From: an uncultured Oligoflexia bacterium
Lineage (GTDB): Bacteria; Bdellovibrionota; Bacteriovoracia; Bacteriovoracales; Bacteriovoracaceae
Assembly: GCA_937120495.1 (NCBI GenBank)
Contig: CAKZJW010000086.1
Coordinates: 22,526-86,525, forward strand
Length of the DNA stretch: 64,000 nt
Reading direction: 5' to 3'
The translations under genes were made by a program, and so were the position numbers. Positions 53,466 through 63,123 of the stretch are shown piece by piece; the stretch's first letter is position 1, and each line of letters begins with the position of its first letter. The notes under the pieces were generated by a model, which worked only from the letters and a program-made list of their open reading frames with translations, had not been told where the DNA came from and ran no database searches.

Positions 53466-54911
53466 TTATTTTCTTCTTTTCTTAGTTACTTTCTTTTTTG
53501 ATGCTTTATCTAGTTTTTTATAAACTTTTTTCTTTGCATCTTCTTTTTTCTTCATGATTTCATCTAGGCTTTTTGAAACATCATCGAGCTCAGCAATTAG
53601 TTTTTTCTTAATTTTTGCTGGACTCTTTAAGATTGCTTCGTATTCTTTAATTCTGGCCTTATCTTCTTTAATCATCAAAGTTCTTTTGGCAACTTCTTCT
53701 TTGGTCATTCTATAAATGGCCATATCAGCAAGATAGTCAGAGTACTTAAACTTTTTAGTCGTCAAATACTCAACATAAGATTTTCTATTCGCCTTCTTTT
53801 CAGCTTGAGCATACTGCTTCTCTTTAATAAATCTAATAATTTCATTATTTTTATTAAGTCTTTCTTTTGCATCAAAGACAAGAAGTTCATATCTTCTTTT
53901 TACAACTTCCAACCTTTGTAGAGTAAAGATCTCAATGATTTGCTCTGCTCTATCAAGAACTTTTACACCGCGCTCAGAAATAAGAGTATAATTTGGAACC
54001 TGACTAGAGACAGTTCCCATTGTTTTTAAAACTTCATTTAGAGTTGGAGTCTGACCTCTTTTAAAGATCAGTTCAATATTAATAGAGTTATCAACTGAAG
54101 AGTCAATATAGTCTTTAATAAAATCATTATCGATATGTTTATTTAAAAATTTATAAATCTTTTTTGCATCATAGCCACGAGGAAGCTCAGTGATATAAAT
54201 TTTATCTCCTTTTTGCTCAAACCCCATTTTGTAATAAATCTTACCTGTTTTTTCAACTTCAACTTTTTCTGAATAGTTTCTTGTCCAAGGCTTAATTTTT
54301 TTAGCTTTACCAGAAGAAATAACCTCTTTCATAGAAGCAATAATATCGTTATGCTTAAAGCTTGGTATAACAGAAGAGAATCCTGTTCCAATTCCCTCAG
54401 CTCCATTTAAAAGCATAATAGGAAGTTTAGGAAGAAGACCAACTGGCTCCATAACTTTTTCATCATAATTTGGAACCATCTTAACTTGGTTCATATCATC
54501 GAAAAGAAGAACCTTTGCAACGTCACCAAGTTTGGCCTCAATATACCTTGCTGCGGCAGCTTGAGTTTCCATTCTTTCTCCAAAGTATCCCTTTTTATCT
54601 ATTAGTGGATAATTATTTGAGAATGTATAGTCCTGGGCCATGTTTACAATTGAAGATTCAACCGATGCAGGTCCATGGGGATGAAGTGTAAGAACAAGTC
54701 CTGTTAGACTTGAAACTTTCATAAGCCCTTTAGATTGATTTTTAAAAAGTGTATAAAGAATACGTCTTTGACTTGGTTTTAGACCATCTTGAAGATAAGG
54801 AATTGCACGATCCATCAAAGTATATATTTGATAAATTCTATATTCATCTTTAACAAGTGTTTCTAGAGGTACTGCTTCTAGGGAATGAAAATACGTAGTT
54901 GGTTCTTGCAT
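53466..54911 (-). CDS. Type IIA topoisomerase A-type subunit, T4 gp52-like, with Lys-rich tail
   Basis: 481 residues. MDRAIPYLQDGLKPSQRRIL opens the breakage domain, LTLHPHGPASVESSIVNMAQ holds the winged-helix part, the catalytic Tyr123 sits in AAAARYIEAKLG, and GIGTGFSSVIPSF follows. The coiled-coil gate extends to about 450, then a Lys-rich tail (KKKEDAKKKVYKKLDKASKK). The DNA-wrapping beta-pinwheel that gyrase A and ParC carry after residue 500 is missing, so length equals the T4 subunit (about 440) rather than ParC (750). It cuts and rejoins duplex DNA in complex with the downstream-strand ATPase subunit. ATG overlaps the stop of the B-type gene (TAATG). Confidence 0.88.
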   Translation of the reverse strand: MQEPTTYFHSLEAVPLETLVKDEYRIYQIYTLMDRAIPYLQDGLKPSQRRILYTLFKNQSKGLMKVSSLTGLVLTLHPHGPASVESSIVNMAQDYTFSNNYPLIDKKGYFGERMETQAAAARYIEAKLGDVAKVLLFDDMNQVKMVPNYDEKVMEPVGLLPKLPIMLLNGAEGIGTGFSSVIPSFKHNDIIASMKEVISSGKAKKIKPWTRNYSEKVEVEKTGKIYYKMGFEQKGDKIYITELPRGYDAKKIYKFLNKHIDNDFIKDYIDSSVDNSINIELIFKRGQTPTLNEVLKTMGTVSSQVPNYTLISERGVKVLDRAEQIIEIFTLQRLEVVKRRYELLVFDAKERLNKNNEIIRFIKEKQYAQAEKKANRKSYVEYLTTKKFKYSDYLADMAIYRMTKEEVAKRTLMIKEDKARIKEYEAILKSPAKIKKKLIAELDDVSKSLDEIMKKKEDAKKKVYKKLDKASKKKVTKKRRK

Positions 54912-57013
54912 TATCGTCTACTCACTTTTTTCTTAGTCTTTTTAGCTGCTTTTTTTGCAACTTTCTTGGCTGCCTTCTTCTTAACTGCAACTTTAGGCTT
55001 TGCTTTTTTCTTGCTTGAACCAAGATCAACACTTACATCGTCATCATCTATAAGTAGATCTTTTCTAAGTTGTGTATCTTTACCGAAACAAGTATGCAGC
55101 ATATGTTTTGCATCTTGTTCTTCATCAATAATAATTTTTGTATAATCTTCTCGAGACAAGACATGCTTAAAAGCTTCTGGACTCATTTCTCCGAGCCCCT
55201 TGTTTCTTTGAATTTCTCTAATTTTTATTCCCGACTTTTTCTTAATATCTTCAAGTTCACTTTCACTCTCCGCATATAGAGGTTGTTTGTCAGTGATGAT
55301 TTCAAAAAGAGGAGCTTTTGCTAGTTGGATACATCCGTTTTCAAAAAGTTCTGGCCAATAAGTATAGAAGAAATTTGTTAAAAGTGTATTAATATGTCCA
55401 CCATCAACATCTGAATCGGCAAAGAAAACAATCTTTGGATAACGAAGCTTATCAATCTCTGCTGGTTGTCCAAGTGTCAGACCAATACTGGCCATAATAT
55501 CTGCAAACTCTTGATTGTTTAAAACATCTTTTATACTAGCCTGAGTAACATTCATAGGCTTTCCACGAAGAGCAATTCCGCCTTGAAATAATTTATTTCG
55601 CGCTGAGCGAAGACCACCAATCGCTGAATCCCCTTCACAGATAAAAAGTGTACAACGAGATCTATCTTTTCTCTCATTGGCATCTAGAAGTTTTTCAACT
55701 CTTTGTTTCTTTGCTTTTTTAGCTTTTTTAGAAGCATCTTTTAAAGCATCAAATCGTTGACGAGATTTAGCTCTTTCTAAAATATGCTCAAGGTATTCTT
55801 TATTCTTACGAATAAATTTTGGCATATACTTATTCATAAAATCTTCAATTGCTTTTTCAAGATCTTTATCGCGAACGAGTTTTCTTTTTGTTTGGGATTC
55901 AAATCTTGGGTTTGGCATGATAACACCAATGACAAAAGATAATCCTGCAAGTATATCGTTATCAACAACAGTAACTTTTGCTCTTTTAGCTTCACGCTCT
56001 AGCTTATCTTTTATCGTATTAATAAATAATCTTTTAAATCTATCGTGATGAAAACCTCCATCAAAAGTTGGAGTCGAATTTACAAAAGAAATAAATTTCT
56101 CTCTCTCATCTCCGCGCTTATCTACAACTACCGATAAAGACATATCAATTTGCGCTTTATATTTAATCTTTTTAATATTAACACCAGAATAAACAAACTT
56201 ATCTTCACCAATAAGTTGTGCAGCATCCGGGCTAATTCTAGTCGCTAATTCGTATAGACCTTTTTTAAAATGAAAAGTCTCTCCGTTAAATTTAAATTTA
56301 AGTCCAGGATTATTATAAGCAAGGTCGATAATTCTTTTTCTCAAAAGATCTTTATCAATTTTGTTATTTTTATAAACTTCCTTAGCTAAAACTAATTCAA
56401 CCTTAACACCTGAATTTCCCTTAAATGGCTTTGGTCTCGTTTTATTAATTTTGTTTGCACCATCAATAAAGGTATATGTCTGCTCTTTTTTAGAGTTATG
56501 ATGTTTAACTGTTACTTTAAAAAGGTCACTTGTCAGACAAGTTGCCGCAGCACCAAGACCGTTTTGTCCAAGTGTTCTAAAAAGAAATCCTTTTGAATCC
56601 ACTTCTTGGTCTTTAAACTTAGAACCTGTTCTAAATTCTGAATAAACCATAGGTACTTTATCTAGTGGAAAGCCAATTCCATTGTCTTCAACAACAACAG
56701 TCATTCCATCATCTTTCAAAGTTGTTTTAACTTCTGTTACATGGCCTCTGTAAAATTCATCAATACAGTTATCGAGAAGCTCTTCAATAGCTTTAGATTT
56801 TGCTTGGTGGAATTTAACCGGCTTAAACTCTAAGGAATTATCAGTATAAAGGTATGTATTGAGCTCTTCTACATCATTACTTCCAAAAACAAGTGTAACT
56901 CTGTTTCGACAGTGCCATCTTTGATCCTTGGCCTCAATAACCGCTTCTTTAACCTTTTTGGAGCGAGATGCAGTGCTTTTTGATGTCGTTTTTGTTGCCT
57001 TTTTTGCGCACAT
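54911..57013 (-). CDS. Type IIA topoisomerase B-type subunit (GHKL ATPase + TOPRIM), T4 gp39/eukaryote-like, Lys-rich tail
   Basis: 700 residues. GHKL ATPase motifs: IEELLDNCIDE and DNGIGF with GQNGLGAAATC. The TOPRIM motifs are CEGDSAIGGLRSAR (Glu460) and FFADSDVDGGH (Asp533/535/537). The phrases ALRGKPMNV and FADIMASIGLTLGQ, and FVNSTPTFDGGFHHD, agree with phage T4 gp39 and eukaryotic topoisomerase II more than with GyrB/ParE (which have EGDSAGGSAKQGRDR). Before and after lie Lys/Ala-rich extensions; the C-terminal one (KKKAAKKVAKKAAKKTKKK) is like a histone H1 tail. First gene of the pair. AAGGA about 12 bases before the ATG. Confidence 0.9.
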   Translation of the reverse strand: MCAKKATKTTSKSTASRSKKVKEAVIEAKDQRWHCRNRVTLVFGSNDVEELNTYLYTDNSLEFKPVKFHQAKSKAIEELLDNCIDEFYRGHVTEVKTTLKDDGMTVVVEDNGIGFPLDKVPMVYSEFRTGSKFKDQEVDSKGFLFRTLGQNGLGAAATCLTSDLFKVTVKHHNSKKEQTYTFIDGANKINKTRPKPFKGNSGVKVELVLAKEVYKNNKIDKDLLRKRIIDLAYNNPGLKFKFNGETFHFKKGLYELATRISPDAAQLIGEDKFVYSGVNIKKIKYKAQIDMSLSVVVDKRGDEREKFISFVNSTPTFDGGFHHDRFKRLFINTIKDKLEREAKRAKVTVVDNDILAGLSFVIGVIMPNPRFESQTKRKLVRDKDLEKAIEDFMNKYMPKFIRKNKEYLEHILERAKSRQRFDALKDASKKAKKAKKQRVEKLLDANERKDRSRCTLFICEGDSAIGGLRSARNKLFQGGIALRGKPMNVTQASIKDVLNNQEFADIMASIGLTLGQPAEIDKLRYPKIVFFADSDVDGGHINTLLTNFFYTYWPELFENGCIQLAKAPLFEIITDKQPLYAESESELEDIKKKSGIKIREIQRNKGLGEMSPEAFKHVLSREDYTKIIIDEEQDAKHMLHTCFGKDTQLRKDLLIDDDDVSVDLGSSKKKAKPKVAVKKKAAKKVAKKAAKKTKKKVSRR

Positions 57014-57127
57014 AATTAAAGTCTTCCTTGGCTTTTTTGTATGTTTTCAATAATTTAGGGTAAGAAATATCAAGGCGCGTGAAAAGTCTAATTGCGTCAT
57101 AAGTTTATGCCGATAAGAATTAAGTAT

Positions 57128-57730
57128 ATGAAATTGTTGAATTATTTTTTTATATTTTTAGTATTTCTGAGCCCTCTAAATCTAATGGCAAGTGGCGACT
57201 CTATTGGTTCATTTTATGAAAATAAATGGAAAATGACCAAAAGATCTATTCAATATATGAAAAAAGGTGAAGTTTTAGCTAATTCTACTGTAGAGAGTAC
57301 AGGTAAAAAACAGAGTTTTTCTATGAAAGTCGCAGCAATTCACAAAAAAAAATGCAGTAAAGTACTAAGAAAGCTCTCGCTTTTTGAAAGTTACAAGGAC
57401 TGGATTTCTTTTATAAAAAAATCGGACTACAACCCAAATAGAAAGCTTTTAACCATAAATGCAAATCATACGTTATTACCCTTTCCAATGATTGTTCACG
57501 TTATTGTTGATCGTCCTACCAAAAAAGGTGTCTACCCTTTTATATTCCCGACAGGTCTCTTTAGAGGACTTAAGGGCGAGTTTATTATCGATCAAAAAGA
57601 AAATAAGTGCCTATTCTTTGCCAAAAGCCATTGGCAAGGCCAAAAGAAGTTACCTGATTTTGCAATAGAACTTTTCTCTGATGCTCTAACAAAACTTGCA
57701 GGTGAAGCTCTTTTTAGAAAAATCAAGTAA
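57128..57730 (+). CDS. Secreted protein, possibly START/SRPBCC-fold
   Basis: 200 residues from ATG 57128 (alternatives at 57107 and 57092). Signal peptide ends near LMASG. The mature part has helix-strand order with VAAIHKKKCSKVLRKLSLFESYKDWI at the N-side, a paired-strand centre (VHVIVDRPTKKGVYPFIFP) and a long C-terminal helix, a pattern seen in SRPBCC lipid-binding proteins. That fold call is a guess from the pattern. Divergent from the topoisomerase genes. Confidence 0.55.
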   Translation: MKLLNYFFIFLVFLSPLNLMASGDSIGSFYENKWKMTKRSIQYMKKGEVLANSTVESTGKKQSFSMKVAAIHKKKCSKVLRKLSLFESYKDWISFIKKSDYNPNRKLLTINANHTLLPFPMIVHVIVDRPTKKGVYPFIFPTGLFRGLKGEFIIDQKENKCLFFAKSHWQGQKKLPDFAIELFSDALTKLAGEALFRKIK

Positions 57731-57793
57731 TTACCATATCAGACTTACTGCATCGCCTCTTTCTTTTTGTGTTAAAACCGCTATATTCAACCC

Positions 57794-58231
57794 ATGGAAG
57801 TTAAGCAAATTGATGCAAAAGACACTCTCGAAATACGTCAAAAAATACTAAGGCCAGATGCAAATACAGGTGAATGTGTTTTTGATGGAGATGAAAAAGA
57901 TTCTAGTTTTCACCTCGGTGCTTACGTTGATGACACTCTTGCAAGTGTAGCTTCTTTTTATCTAGATAATCATCCTAAAATTAAAGATACTTATCAGTTT
58001 AGACTTCGTGGTATGGCTACTTTAGACAAACATCGTGGAAAAGGTTTTAGTTCAGCACTTTTAAAGACTGCATTCCCTTTAATTAAAAATAACCACGTTA
58101 CTACTCTTTGGTGTAATGCTAGAACAAGTGCAATTGGTTTTTACGATAAAATTGGATTTGAAACTGTTAGTGATGAATTTGATATACCAGGCATTGGCCC
58201 TCATGTTGTCATGATAAAAGAAATTAGTTAA
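57794..58231 (+). CDS. GNAT-family acetyltransferase
   Basis: 145 residues. Strand 4 and the acetyl-CoA loop RLRGMATLDKHRGKGFSSAL (Arg-Gly-Lys-Gly) followed by LLKTAFPLIKNN, and the final WCNARTSAIGFYDKIGFE segment are canonical GNAT. Related to proteins of the YjgM/ElaA-like kind that acetylate small molecules or proteins; substrate unknown. SD is weak. The stop overlaps the convergent secreted gene by 4 bases. Confidence 0.9.
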   Translation: MEVKQIDAKDTLEIRQKILRPDANTGECVFDGDEKDSSFHLGAYVDDTLASVASFYLDNHPKIKDTYQFRLRGMATLDKHRGKGFSSALLKTAFPLIKNNHVTTLWCNARTSAIGFYDKIGFETVSDEFDIPGIGPHVVMIKEIS

Positions 58232-58590
58232 AAATCTCTCTTCCTCAAAGCCTCTTGAGGGTGGAGACAAAATCTATCACCTCTAAATTGATTCGTTAAT
58301 ATTTGTTGCTGCTTTTGGCAAAGCTCTCTCGTTTTATACTCATCAAAATAAGCACAACTAAGTCTTGGCTTAAAATCTTTAAGATCCTCTTTTCTATATT
58401 TTTGACATCTTTTATGTTCTAGTTTTTGAGTACAAACCCAGTGGTCTCTAATACAGTCATAAACTAAGAAACTACCCCTTTGATAGTAAGCATCTAGTTG
58501 GGGATTAGAATTATCAAAATCGGTACTCTGCCCATAAGCAGCCGTGCTAGTCAAAACAAGAAGCAATAATAGTAATGTGAAACTTTTCAT
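58228..58590 (-). CDS. Small secreted Cys-rich protein, unknown function
   Basis: 120 residues; signal peptide MKSFTLLLLLLVLTSTAAYG. About 100 mature residues hold six Cys (VYDCIRD, VCTQK, CQKYRK, SCAYF, LCQKQ, FCLHP), so three disulfides are likely. Basic and compact; such proteins are often toxin-, inhibitor- or lectin-like, but no family is recognised. GGGA precedes the start. Confidence 0.68.
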   Translation of the reverse strand: MKSFTLLLLLLVLTSTAAYGQSTDFDNSNPQLDAYYQRGSFLVYDCIRDHWVCTQKLEHKRCQKYRKEDLKDFKPRLSCAYFDEYKTRELCQKQQQILTNQFRGDRFCLHPQEALRKRDF

Positions 58591-58670
58591 ATATTCCCAA
58601 TTTCAATATTTAATGCTATTTTAAATACTTATCGGTTTTGAAAATAAGAACTAAATAAAAAGGTAATTAT

Positions 58671-60422
58671 ATGAGCATTCTACTCCACAATAATCTAAAG
58701 CTATCGCTAAGCAATTCAATTCTTGCTGCAGCCACTAAAGCATTTGGAGAGTCACCACTTACTGCGGAACAAGTTTATAACTCATTAACTACAGCGCCAA
58801 ACCCAAAAATGGGCCATATTGCATTTGCTTGCTTTCCACTTGCTAAAGCTTTTAAATCAGCGCCTCCTCAAATAGCGACTAAATTACTTGAAAATTTAGA
58901 AGAGAATGAATTTATTTTAAAGGCCATTACTGCTGGCCCATATTTAAATTTCTTTGTTAATACACAATCAGTAGCAAAGAGTATTTTTCCACAAATAATC
59001 AGTGGAAAGTTTTTTGATACAGAACTTACAGAAAATTCTCCTAAAACCATAATTGAATTCTCTCAACCCAATACGCATAAAGAACTGCATGTTGGACATA
59101 TGAGAAACCTTTGTTTGGGTGATGCAATTATAAAACTTCATCGTTATTGTAACTACCCTACAATTTCGACAACATTTCCAGGTGATGTTGGAACTCATGT
59201 AGCAAAATGTTTATGGTACTTCAAAAAACATAACAAAGAAGATGTTCCCTCTCAAAGAAAAGGAGCATGGCTTGGAAGACTCTATACAAAAGGTAATAAC
59301 CTACTTGAACAACAAAAAGGTTCACCACAAGAAGATGAAAACCGCGCCGAGCTAACTTCAATCCTAAAGCAACTTGAAGCAAAATCTGGCGAGTATTACG
59401 ACCTTTGGGTTGAAACTCGTAAGTGGTCAATTGATCTTATGAGTGAAGTATATAAATGGGCAAATGTTGAATTTGATTCATGGTACTGGGAAAGTGATGT
59501 TGACTCTGACTCAGTTAAACTTATTAAAGAGTATCAAGAAAAAGGATTGTTTAAAGAAGATCAAGGTGCTGTAGGAATAGACCTTTCTGATGAAAAACTT
59601 GGCTTTTGTATCCTTTTAAAGTCTGATGGTACTGGGTTATATGCAACAAAAGATATAGAACTTGCCAGAAGAAAATTTGAAGATCACCAAGTTGAAAAAA
59701 GTGTTTACGTTGTCGATAATCGCCAGAGTCATCACTTTAAACAAGTATTCAATATTCTAGGTAAAATGGGATTTGAAAATTCAAAAAATTGCCTCCATCT
59801 TCAGTATGAAATGGTTGAACTTACTGATGGAGCAATGAGTTCAAGAAAGGGAAATATTGTTGCTCTTCAAGAGCTTATTGATAAGATGGTTTTAAAAATA
59901 AAAACTGACTATCTTCAAAAATATGAAGGTCAGTGGTCAAGTGATGAAATCAACAGTACAGCTAATATCATTGCTAGTGGTGCCATAAAATATGGAATGA
60001 CTCGTGTTGATTCAAATAAAAAAATTGTGTTTGATATGAGTGAGTGGCTAAAGCTTGATGGAGAAAGTGGCCCATATATTCAATATGTTTACGCTCGAAT
60101 AAGCTCAATGGTTCAAAAGCTTCAAGGAGATTTTAAGTCTGACTATTCAAAACTAACTACAGATAATGAGCAACAAATTATTCTTAAGCTCTCAGAGTTT
60201 AACTCAGTAGTACTTCAAGCGTGTGAAGAGTCTAAGACTCACCTACTAACAGGTTACCTCTATGACCTATCTAAACTTTTCAATTCATTCTATGCTGAGT
60301 CTCAAATCTCAAATGCAGAAGAAAGTTTAAAAGGTGCAAGAATTGACATGTGTAACAGTGTCGCTATCACAATTAAAAAAGGCCTTGAGCTATTAGGTAT
60401 TCAAGCTCCAAGCAGAATGTAA
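58671..60422 (+). CDS. argS: Arginyl-tRNA synthetase
   Basis: 583 residues. The HIGH signature is HVGHMRN, the KMSKS counterpart is MSSRKGN, and the N-terminal additional domain (about 1-110) and the C-terminal anticodon-binding helix bundle (DALR-type, ending PSRM) are in place. The enzyme charges tRNA-Arg with arginine. AAGG precedes the ATG. It is an essential single-copy gene, therefore a good phylogenetic marker for this window. Confidence 0.96.
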   Translation: MSILLHNNLKLSLSNSILAAATKAFGESPLTAEQVYNSLTTAPNPKMGHIAFACFPLAKAFKSAPPQIATKLLENLEENEFILKAITAGPYLNFFVNTQSVAKSIFPQIISGKFFDTELTENSPKTIIEFSQPNTHKELHVGHMRNLCLGDAIIKLHRYCNYPTISTTFPGDVGTHVAKCLWYFKKHNKEDVPSQRKGAWLGRLYTKGNNLLEQQKGSPQEDENRAELTSILKQLEAKSGEYYDLWVETRKWSIDLMSEVYKWANVEFDSWYWESDVDSDSVKLIKEYQEKGLFKEDQGAVGIDLSDEKLGFCILLKSDGTGLYATKDIELARRKFEDHQVEKSVYVVDNRQSHHFKQVFNILGKMGFENSKNCLHLQYEMVELTDGAMSSRKGNIVALQELIDKMVLKIKTDYLQKYEGQWSSDEINSTANIIASGAIKYGMTRVDSNKKIVFDMSEWLKLDGESGPYIQYVYARISSMVQKLQGDFKSDYSKLTTDNEQQIILKLSEFNSVVLQACEESKTHLLTGYLYDLSKLFNSFYAESQISNAEESLKGARIDMCNSVAITIKKGLELLGIQAPSRM

Positions 60423-60430
60423 TTTTTTAA

Positions 60431-61114
60431 TTAGACTAGAAAATTCATAAGAGTATCTTTGTCAAAAGTATTCTTACTCTTTAAACCAACTCTATAGGCA
60501 GACATAAATCGTCCGTGGCTTTTAAATTTAAATTTTTGAGAATAAACATATTCCATCTCATAGCTAGTCTCCAAAACAGAAGAGCCAAGGATAGTTAAAT
60601 CAAAACGACTTCCATCCTCAAAATACTTAATATCACCTTCGCTAACTACTATTGATGCTCCATTGCTTGAGATGTCGATAACTTGAAATTTAAGATCTTG
60701 AGTCGCATCCATAATCAATTCAACATTTATTTGCAGTGTTAATGATTTTTTATCAGAAGGTTTAAACCTGTGCCTATATTCAGTTCTTAGCTCTAAGGCT
60801 CTAATTTCCTCTGGAATTTCACAGGTAATAAAGTCATCAATTTGAGATATAACCCTTACCTTGAAAACTGTATCTCTGTGGGAAAATTTAGCATAAGTAT
60901 AGAGAGTGCTATCTTTAGAGTTAAATTTTTTGTCATTTTCTATAAAAACATCAAATGTTTTAAAGCCTTCATTAACATCAAAGTTTTTAATTTTGAATAT
61001 TTGTCTATTTTCTTCATTACTTTGCCACAAGAAAGCTTCAGTGTCTGAAGTCGACATTTTCAATGTTTTAACAATTTCATTCATGTTTTTTGATGATCTA
61101 TAACTTTTAAGCAT
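60431..61114 (-). CDS. PilZ-domain protein, c-di-GMP-binding type
   Basis: About 227 residues from the first ATG (61114); start unsettled because neither this nor ATG 61084 nor TTG 61150 has an SD. The C-terminal 110 residues are a PilZ domain with the ligand motifs RTEYRHRF (RxxxR) and DISSNGASI (DxSxxG). The N-terminal 100 residues resemble the flagellar-brake type YcgR-N fold. Such proteins translate cyclic di-GMP into changes of motility, secretion or surface behaviour. Convergent with argS, 8 bases apart. Confidence 0.85.
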   Translation of the reverse strand: MLKSYRSSKNMNEIVKTLKMSTSDTEAFLWQSNEENRQIFKIKNFDVNEGFKTFDVFIENDKKFNSKDSTLYTYAKFSHRDTVFKVRVISQIDDFITCEIPEEIRALELRTEYRHRFKPSDKKSLTLQINVELIMDATQDLKFQVIDISSNGASIVVSEGDIKYFEDGSRFDLTILGSSVLETSYEMEYVYSQKFKFKSHGRFMSAYRVGLKSKNTFDKDTLMNFLV

Positions 61115-61247
61115 GGAAGAAATAATAAATAATCCTAAAGAGTATCGCAATCAAAATTTGATTGATTTTTTAGTAATATTCATGATATATCGAGCTATAA
61201 ACTAAATAAGGGAAAAATAGCCTTAAATACAAACGCGACGTGTTACT

Positions 61248-61691
61248 ATGGTTAAGATTAATAAAAAAGTTGAATATGCGCTCATAGCACTAAAGCATAT
61301 GTCTGATAAGAAAGACGAGACTCTGACAACGGCCAGAGAGATCAGCGATATTTATCACACCCCATTCGATACAACAGCAAAAGTTATGCAGCAGATGAAC
61401 TCTATGGGCTTTTTTAATTCACAAAAAGGCGTAAAGGGCGGCTATTCACTAAAGATAGATTTAAGAACTATTAGCTATCTTCAACTTGTTGAGCTTATAG
61501 AAGGTAAAAAAGCAATTATGGACTGCACAGAAAACAACTGCAATCTTCTGGGATCTTGCAATATTGTTCATCCAATTAATAAACTAAATAAACATTTAAA
61601 CTACTTCTTTAAGACATTGAGTCTTGAAGAGTTACTTAATCAAAACTCTAATGATCCAGTGGAGCGTATACTTGAGGTTACAGGCGTATGA
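61248..61691 (+). CDS. Rrf2-family iron-sulfur regulator of the suf operon (IscR/SufR-like)
   Basis: 147 residues. The winged helix at the N-terminus ([37 protein letters not shown]) is typical of Rrf2. Cys93, Cys98 and Cys104 ([13 protein letters not shown]) correspond to the three cluster ligands of IscR (92, 98, 104). It should sense iron-sulfur status and control its own operon. Its stop overlaps the sufB start (ATGA), so regulator and targets are one transcript. Confidence 0.9.
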   Translation: MVKINKKVEYALIALKHMSDKKDETLTTAREISDIYHTPFDTTAKVMQQMNSMGFFNSQKGVKGGYSLKIDLRTISYLQLVELIEGKKAIMDCTENNCNLLGSCNIVHPINKLNKHLNYFFKTLSLEELLNQNSNDPVERILEVTGV

Positions 61692-63121
61692 GTGAAATAG
61701 AAGACAAAATGAACGAAGAATACAAGTGGGGCTTCGAATCTAATATCGAGATGGAAGAATTTCCAAAAGGCTTAAATGAAGACATCATTAAGCTCATCTC
61801 TCAAAAGAAAAATGAACCACAGTGGCTACTTGACTACCGCTTAAAGGCGTATCGCCTATGGTTAACAATGAAGCATCCTAATTGGCAGTACTGCGAAGTG
61901 CCTGAAATAGACTTTCAAGCGTTGTATTATTATGCCAAACCAAAAACAAAAAAAGCAATTGCAAGTTTAGATGATCTTGACCCAGAGCTTTTAGAAACTT
62001 TTGAAAAGCTAGGTATTCCCCTTCAAGAGCAAAAAAGAATCTCAGGTGTTGCCGTTGATGCAGTATTTGACTCTGTGAGCTTAGGAACGACTTGGAAAGA
62101 AGATCTTGAAAAAGTTGGAGTTATATTCTGTTCAATAAGTGAAGCAGTTGAGACACACCCAGAACTTGTGAAAAAATATCTTGGTAAAGTTGTTGCCGCT
62201 TCTGATAATTATTATGCTGCTTTAAATTCTGCTGTATTTACTGATGGCTCATTTGTATACATTCCAAAAGGCGTTACATGCCCTATGGATCTATCAACAT
62301 ATTTTAGAATTAACGCAAAAGAGACGGGCCAATTTGAAAGGACTCTCATCATTGCTGACGAAGGAAGTTTCGTTAACTATCTTGAAGGATGTACAGCACC
62401 TCAAAGAGATGAAAATCAACTTCATGCAGCAATCGTAGAACTTATAGCGCTAGATAACTCTGAGATTAAATACTCAACAGTCCAAAACTGGTATGCTGGT
62501 GATAAAGATGGAAAAGGTGGAATTTACAACTTCGTTACTAAAAGAGGAATTTGTGAAGGTGTTAATTCTAAAATTTCTTGGACCCAAGTTGAAGCTGGCT
62601 CTGCAATTACTTGGAAATACCCTAGTTGTATTTTAAAAGGAGATAACTCTCAAGGAGCATTTTATTCAGTTGCTCTTACAAATAACAAAATGAAAGCTGA
62701 TACTGGAACTAAGATGATCCATATTGGTAAAAATACAAAAAGTACTATCATCTCTAAGGGAATATCTGCTGAGGAATCAGAAGGGGTATACAGAGGTGAA
62801 GTAAAAATTATGCCAAGTGCAACTGGTGCTAGAAATTTTTCTCAATGTGATTCAATGCTTATTGGTGATAAGTGTGCAGCAAATACATTCCCATACATTG
62901 ATGTAAAAAATAATACCGCAACCGTTGAACACGAAGCAAGTACATCAAAAATAAGTGCCGATCAAATTTTCTATCTACAAAGTAGAGGAATTGATCCAGA
63001 AAAAGCTATATCTTTAATTGTAAATGGATTCTGCAAGGAAGTATTTAAAACTCTCCCTCTAGAATTCTCAGTTGAAGCCGTTAAATTAATTGAAATGAAA
63101 TTAGAAAACTCAGTAGGATAA
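61688..63121 (+). CDS. sufB: Fe-S cluster assembly protein SufB
   Basis: 477 residues. The right-handed beta-helix core contains [48 protein letters not shown] and [19 protein letters not shown]. SufB is the scaffold on which SufC and SufD help build [Fe-S] clusters. Length is normal for the group. The start overlaps the regulator and sufC begins 2 bases after its stop. Confidence 0.96.
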   Translation: MSEIEDKMNEEYKWGFESNIEMEEFPKGLNEDIIKLISQKKNEPQWLLDYRLKAYRLWLTMKHPNWQYCEVPEIDFQALYYYAKPKTKKAIASLDDLDPELLETFEKLGIPLQEQKRISGVAVDAVFDSVSLGTTWKEDLEKVGVIFCSISEAVETHPELVKKYLGKVVAASDNYYAALNSAVFTDGSFVYIPKGVTCPMDLSTYFRINAKETGQFERTLIIADEGSFVNYLEGCTAPQRDENQLHAAIVELIALDNSEIKYSTVQNWYAGDKDGKGGIYNFVTKRGICEGVNSKISWTQVEAGSAITWKYPSCILKGDNSQGAFYSVALTNNKMKADTGTKMIHIGKNTKSTIISKGISAEESEGVYRGEVKIMPSATGARNFSQCDSMLIGDKCAANTFPYIDVKNNTATVEHEASTSKISADQIFYLQSRGIDPEKAISLIVNGFCKEVFKTLPLEFSVEAVKLIEMKLENSVG

Positions 63122-63123
63122 TT

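Noticed and set aside
61151..61247. IscR-type operator before the suf operon
   Set aside because: The region was read for the known IscR boxes and none matched convincingly.
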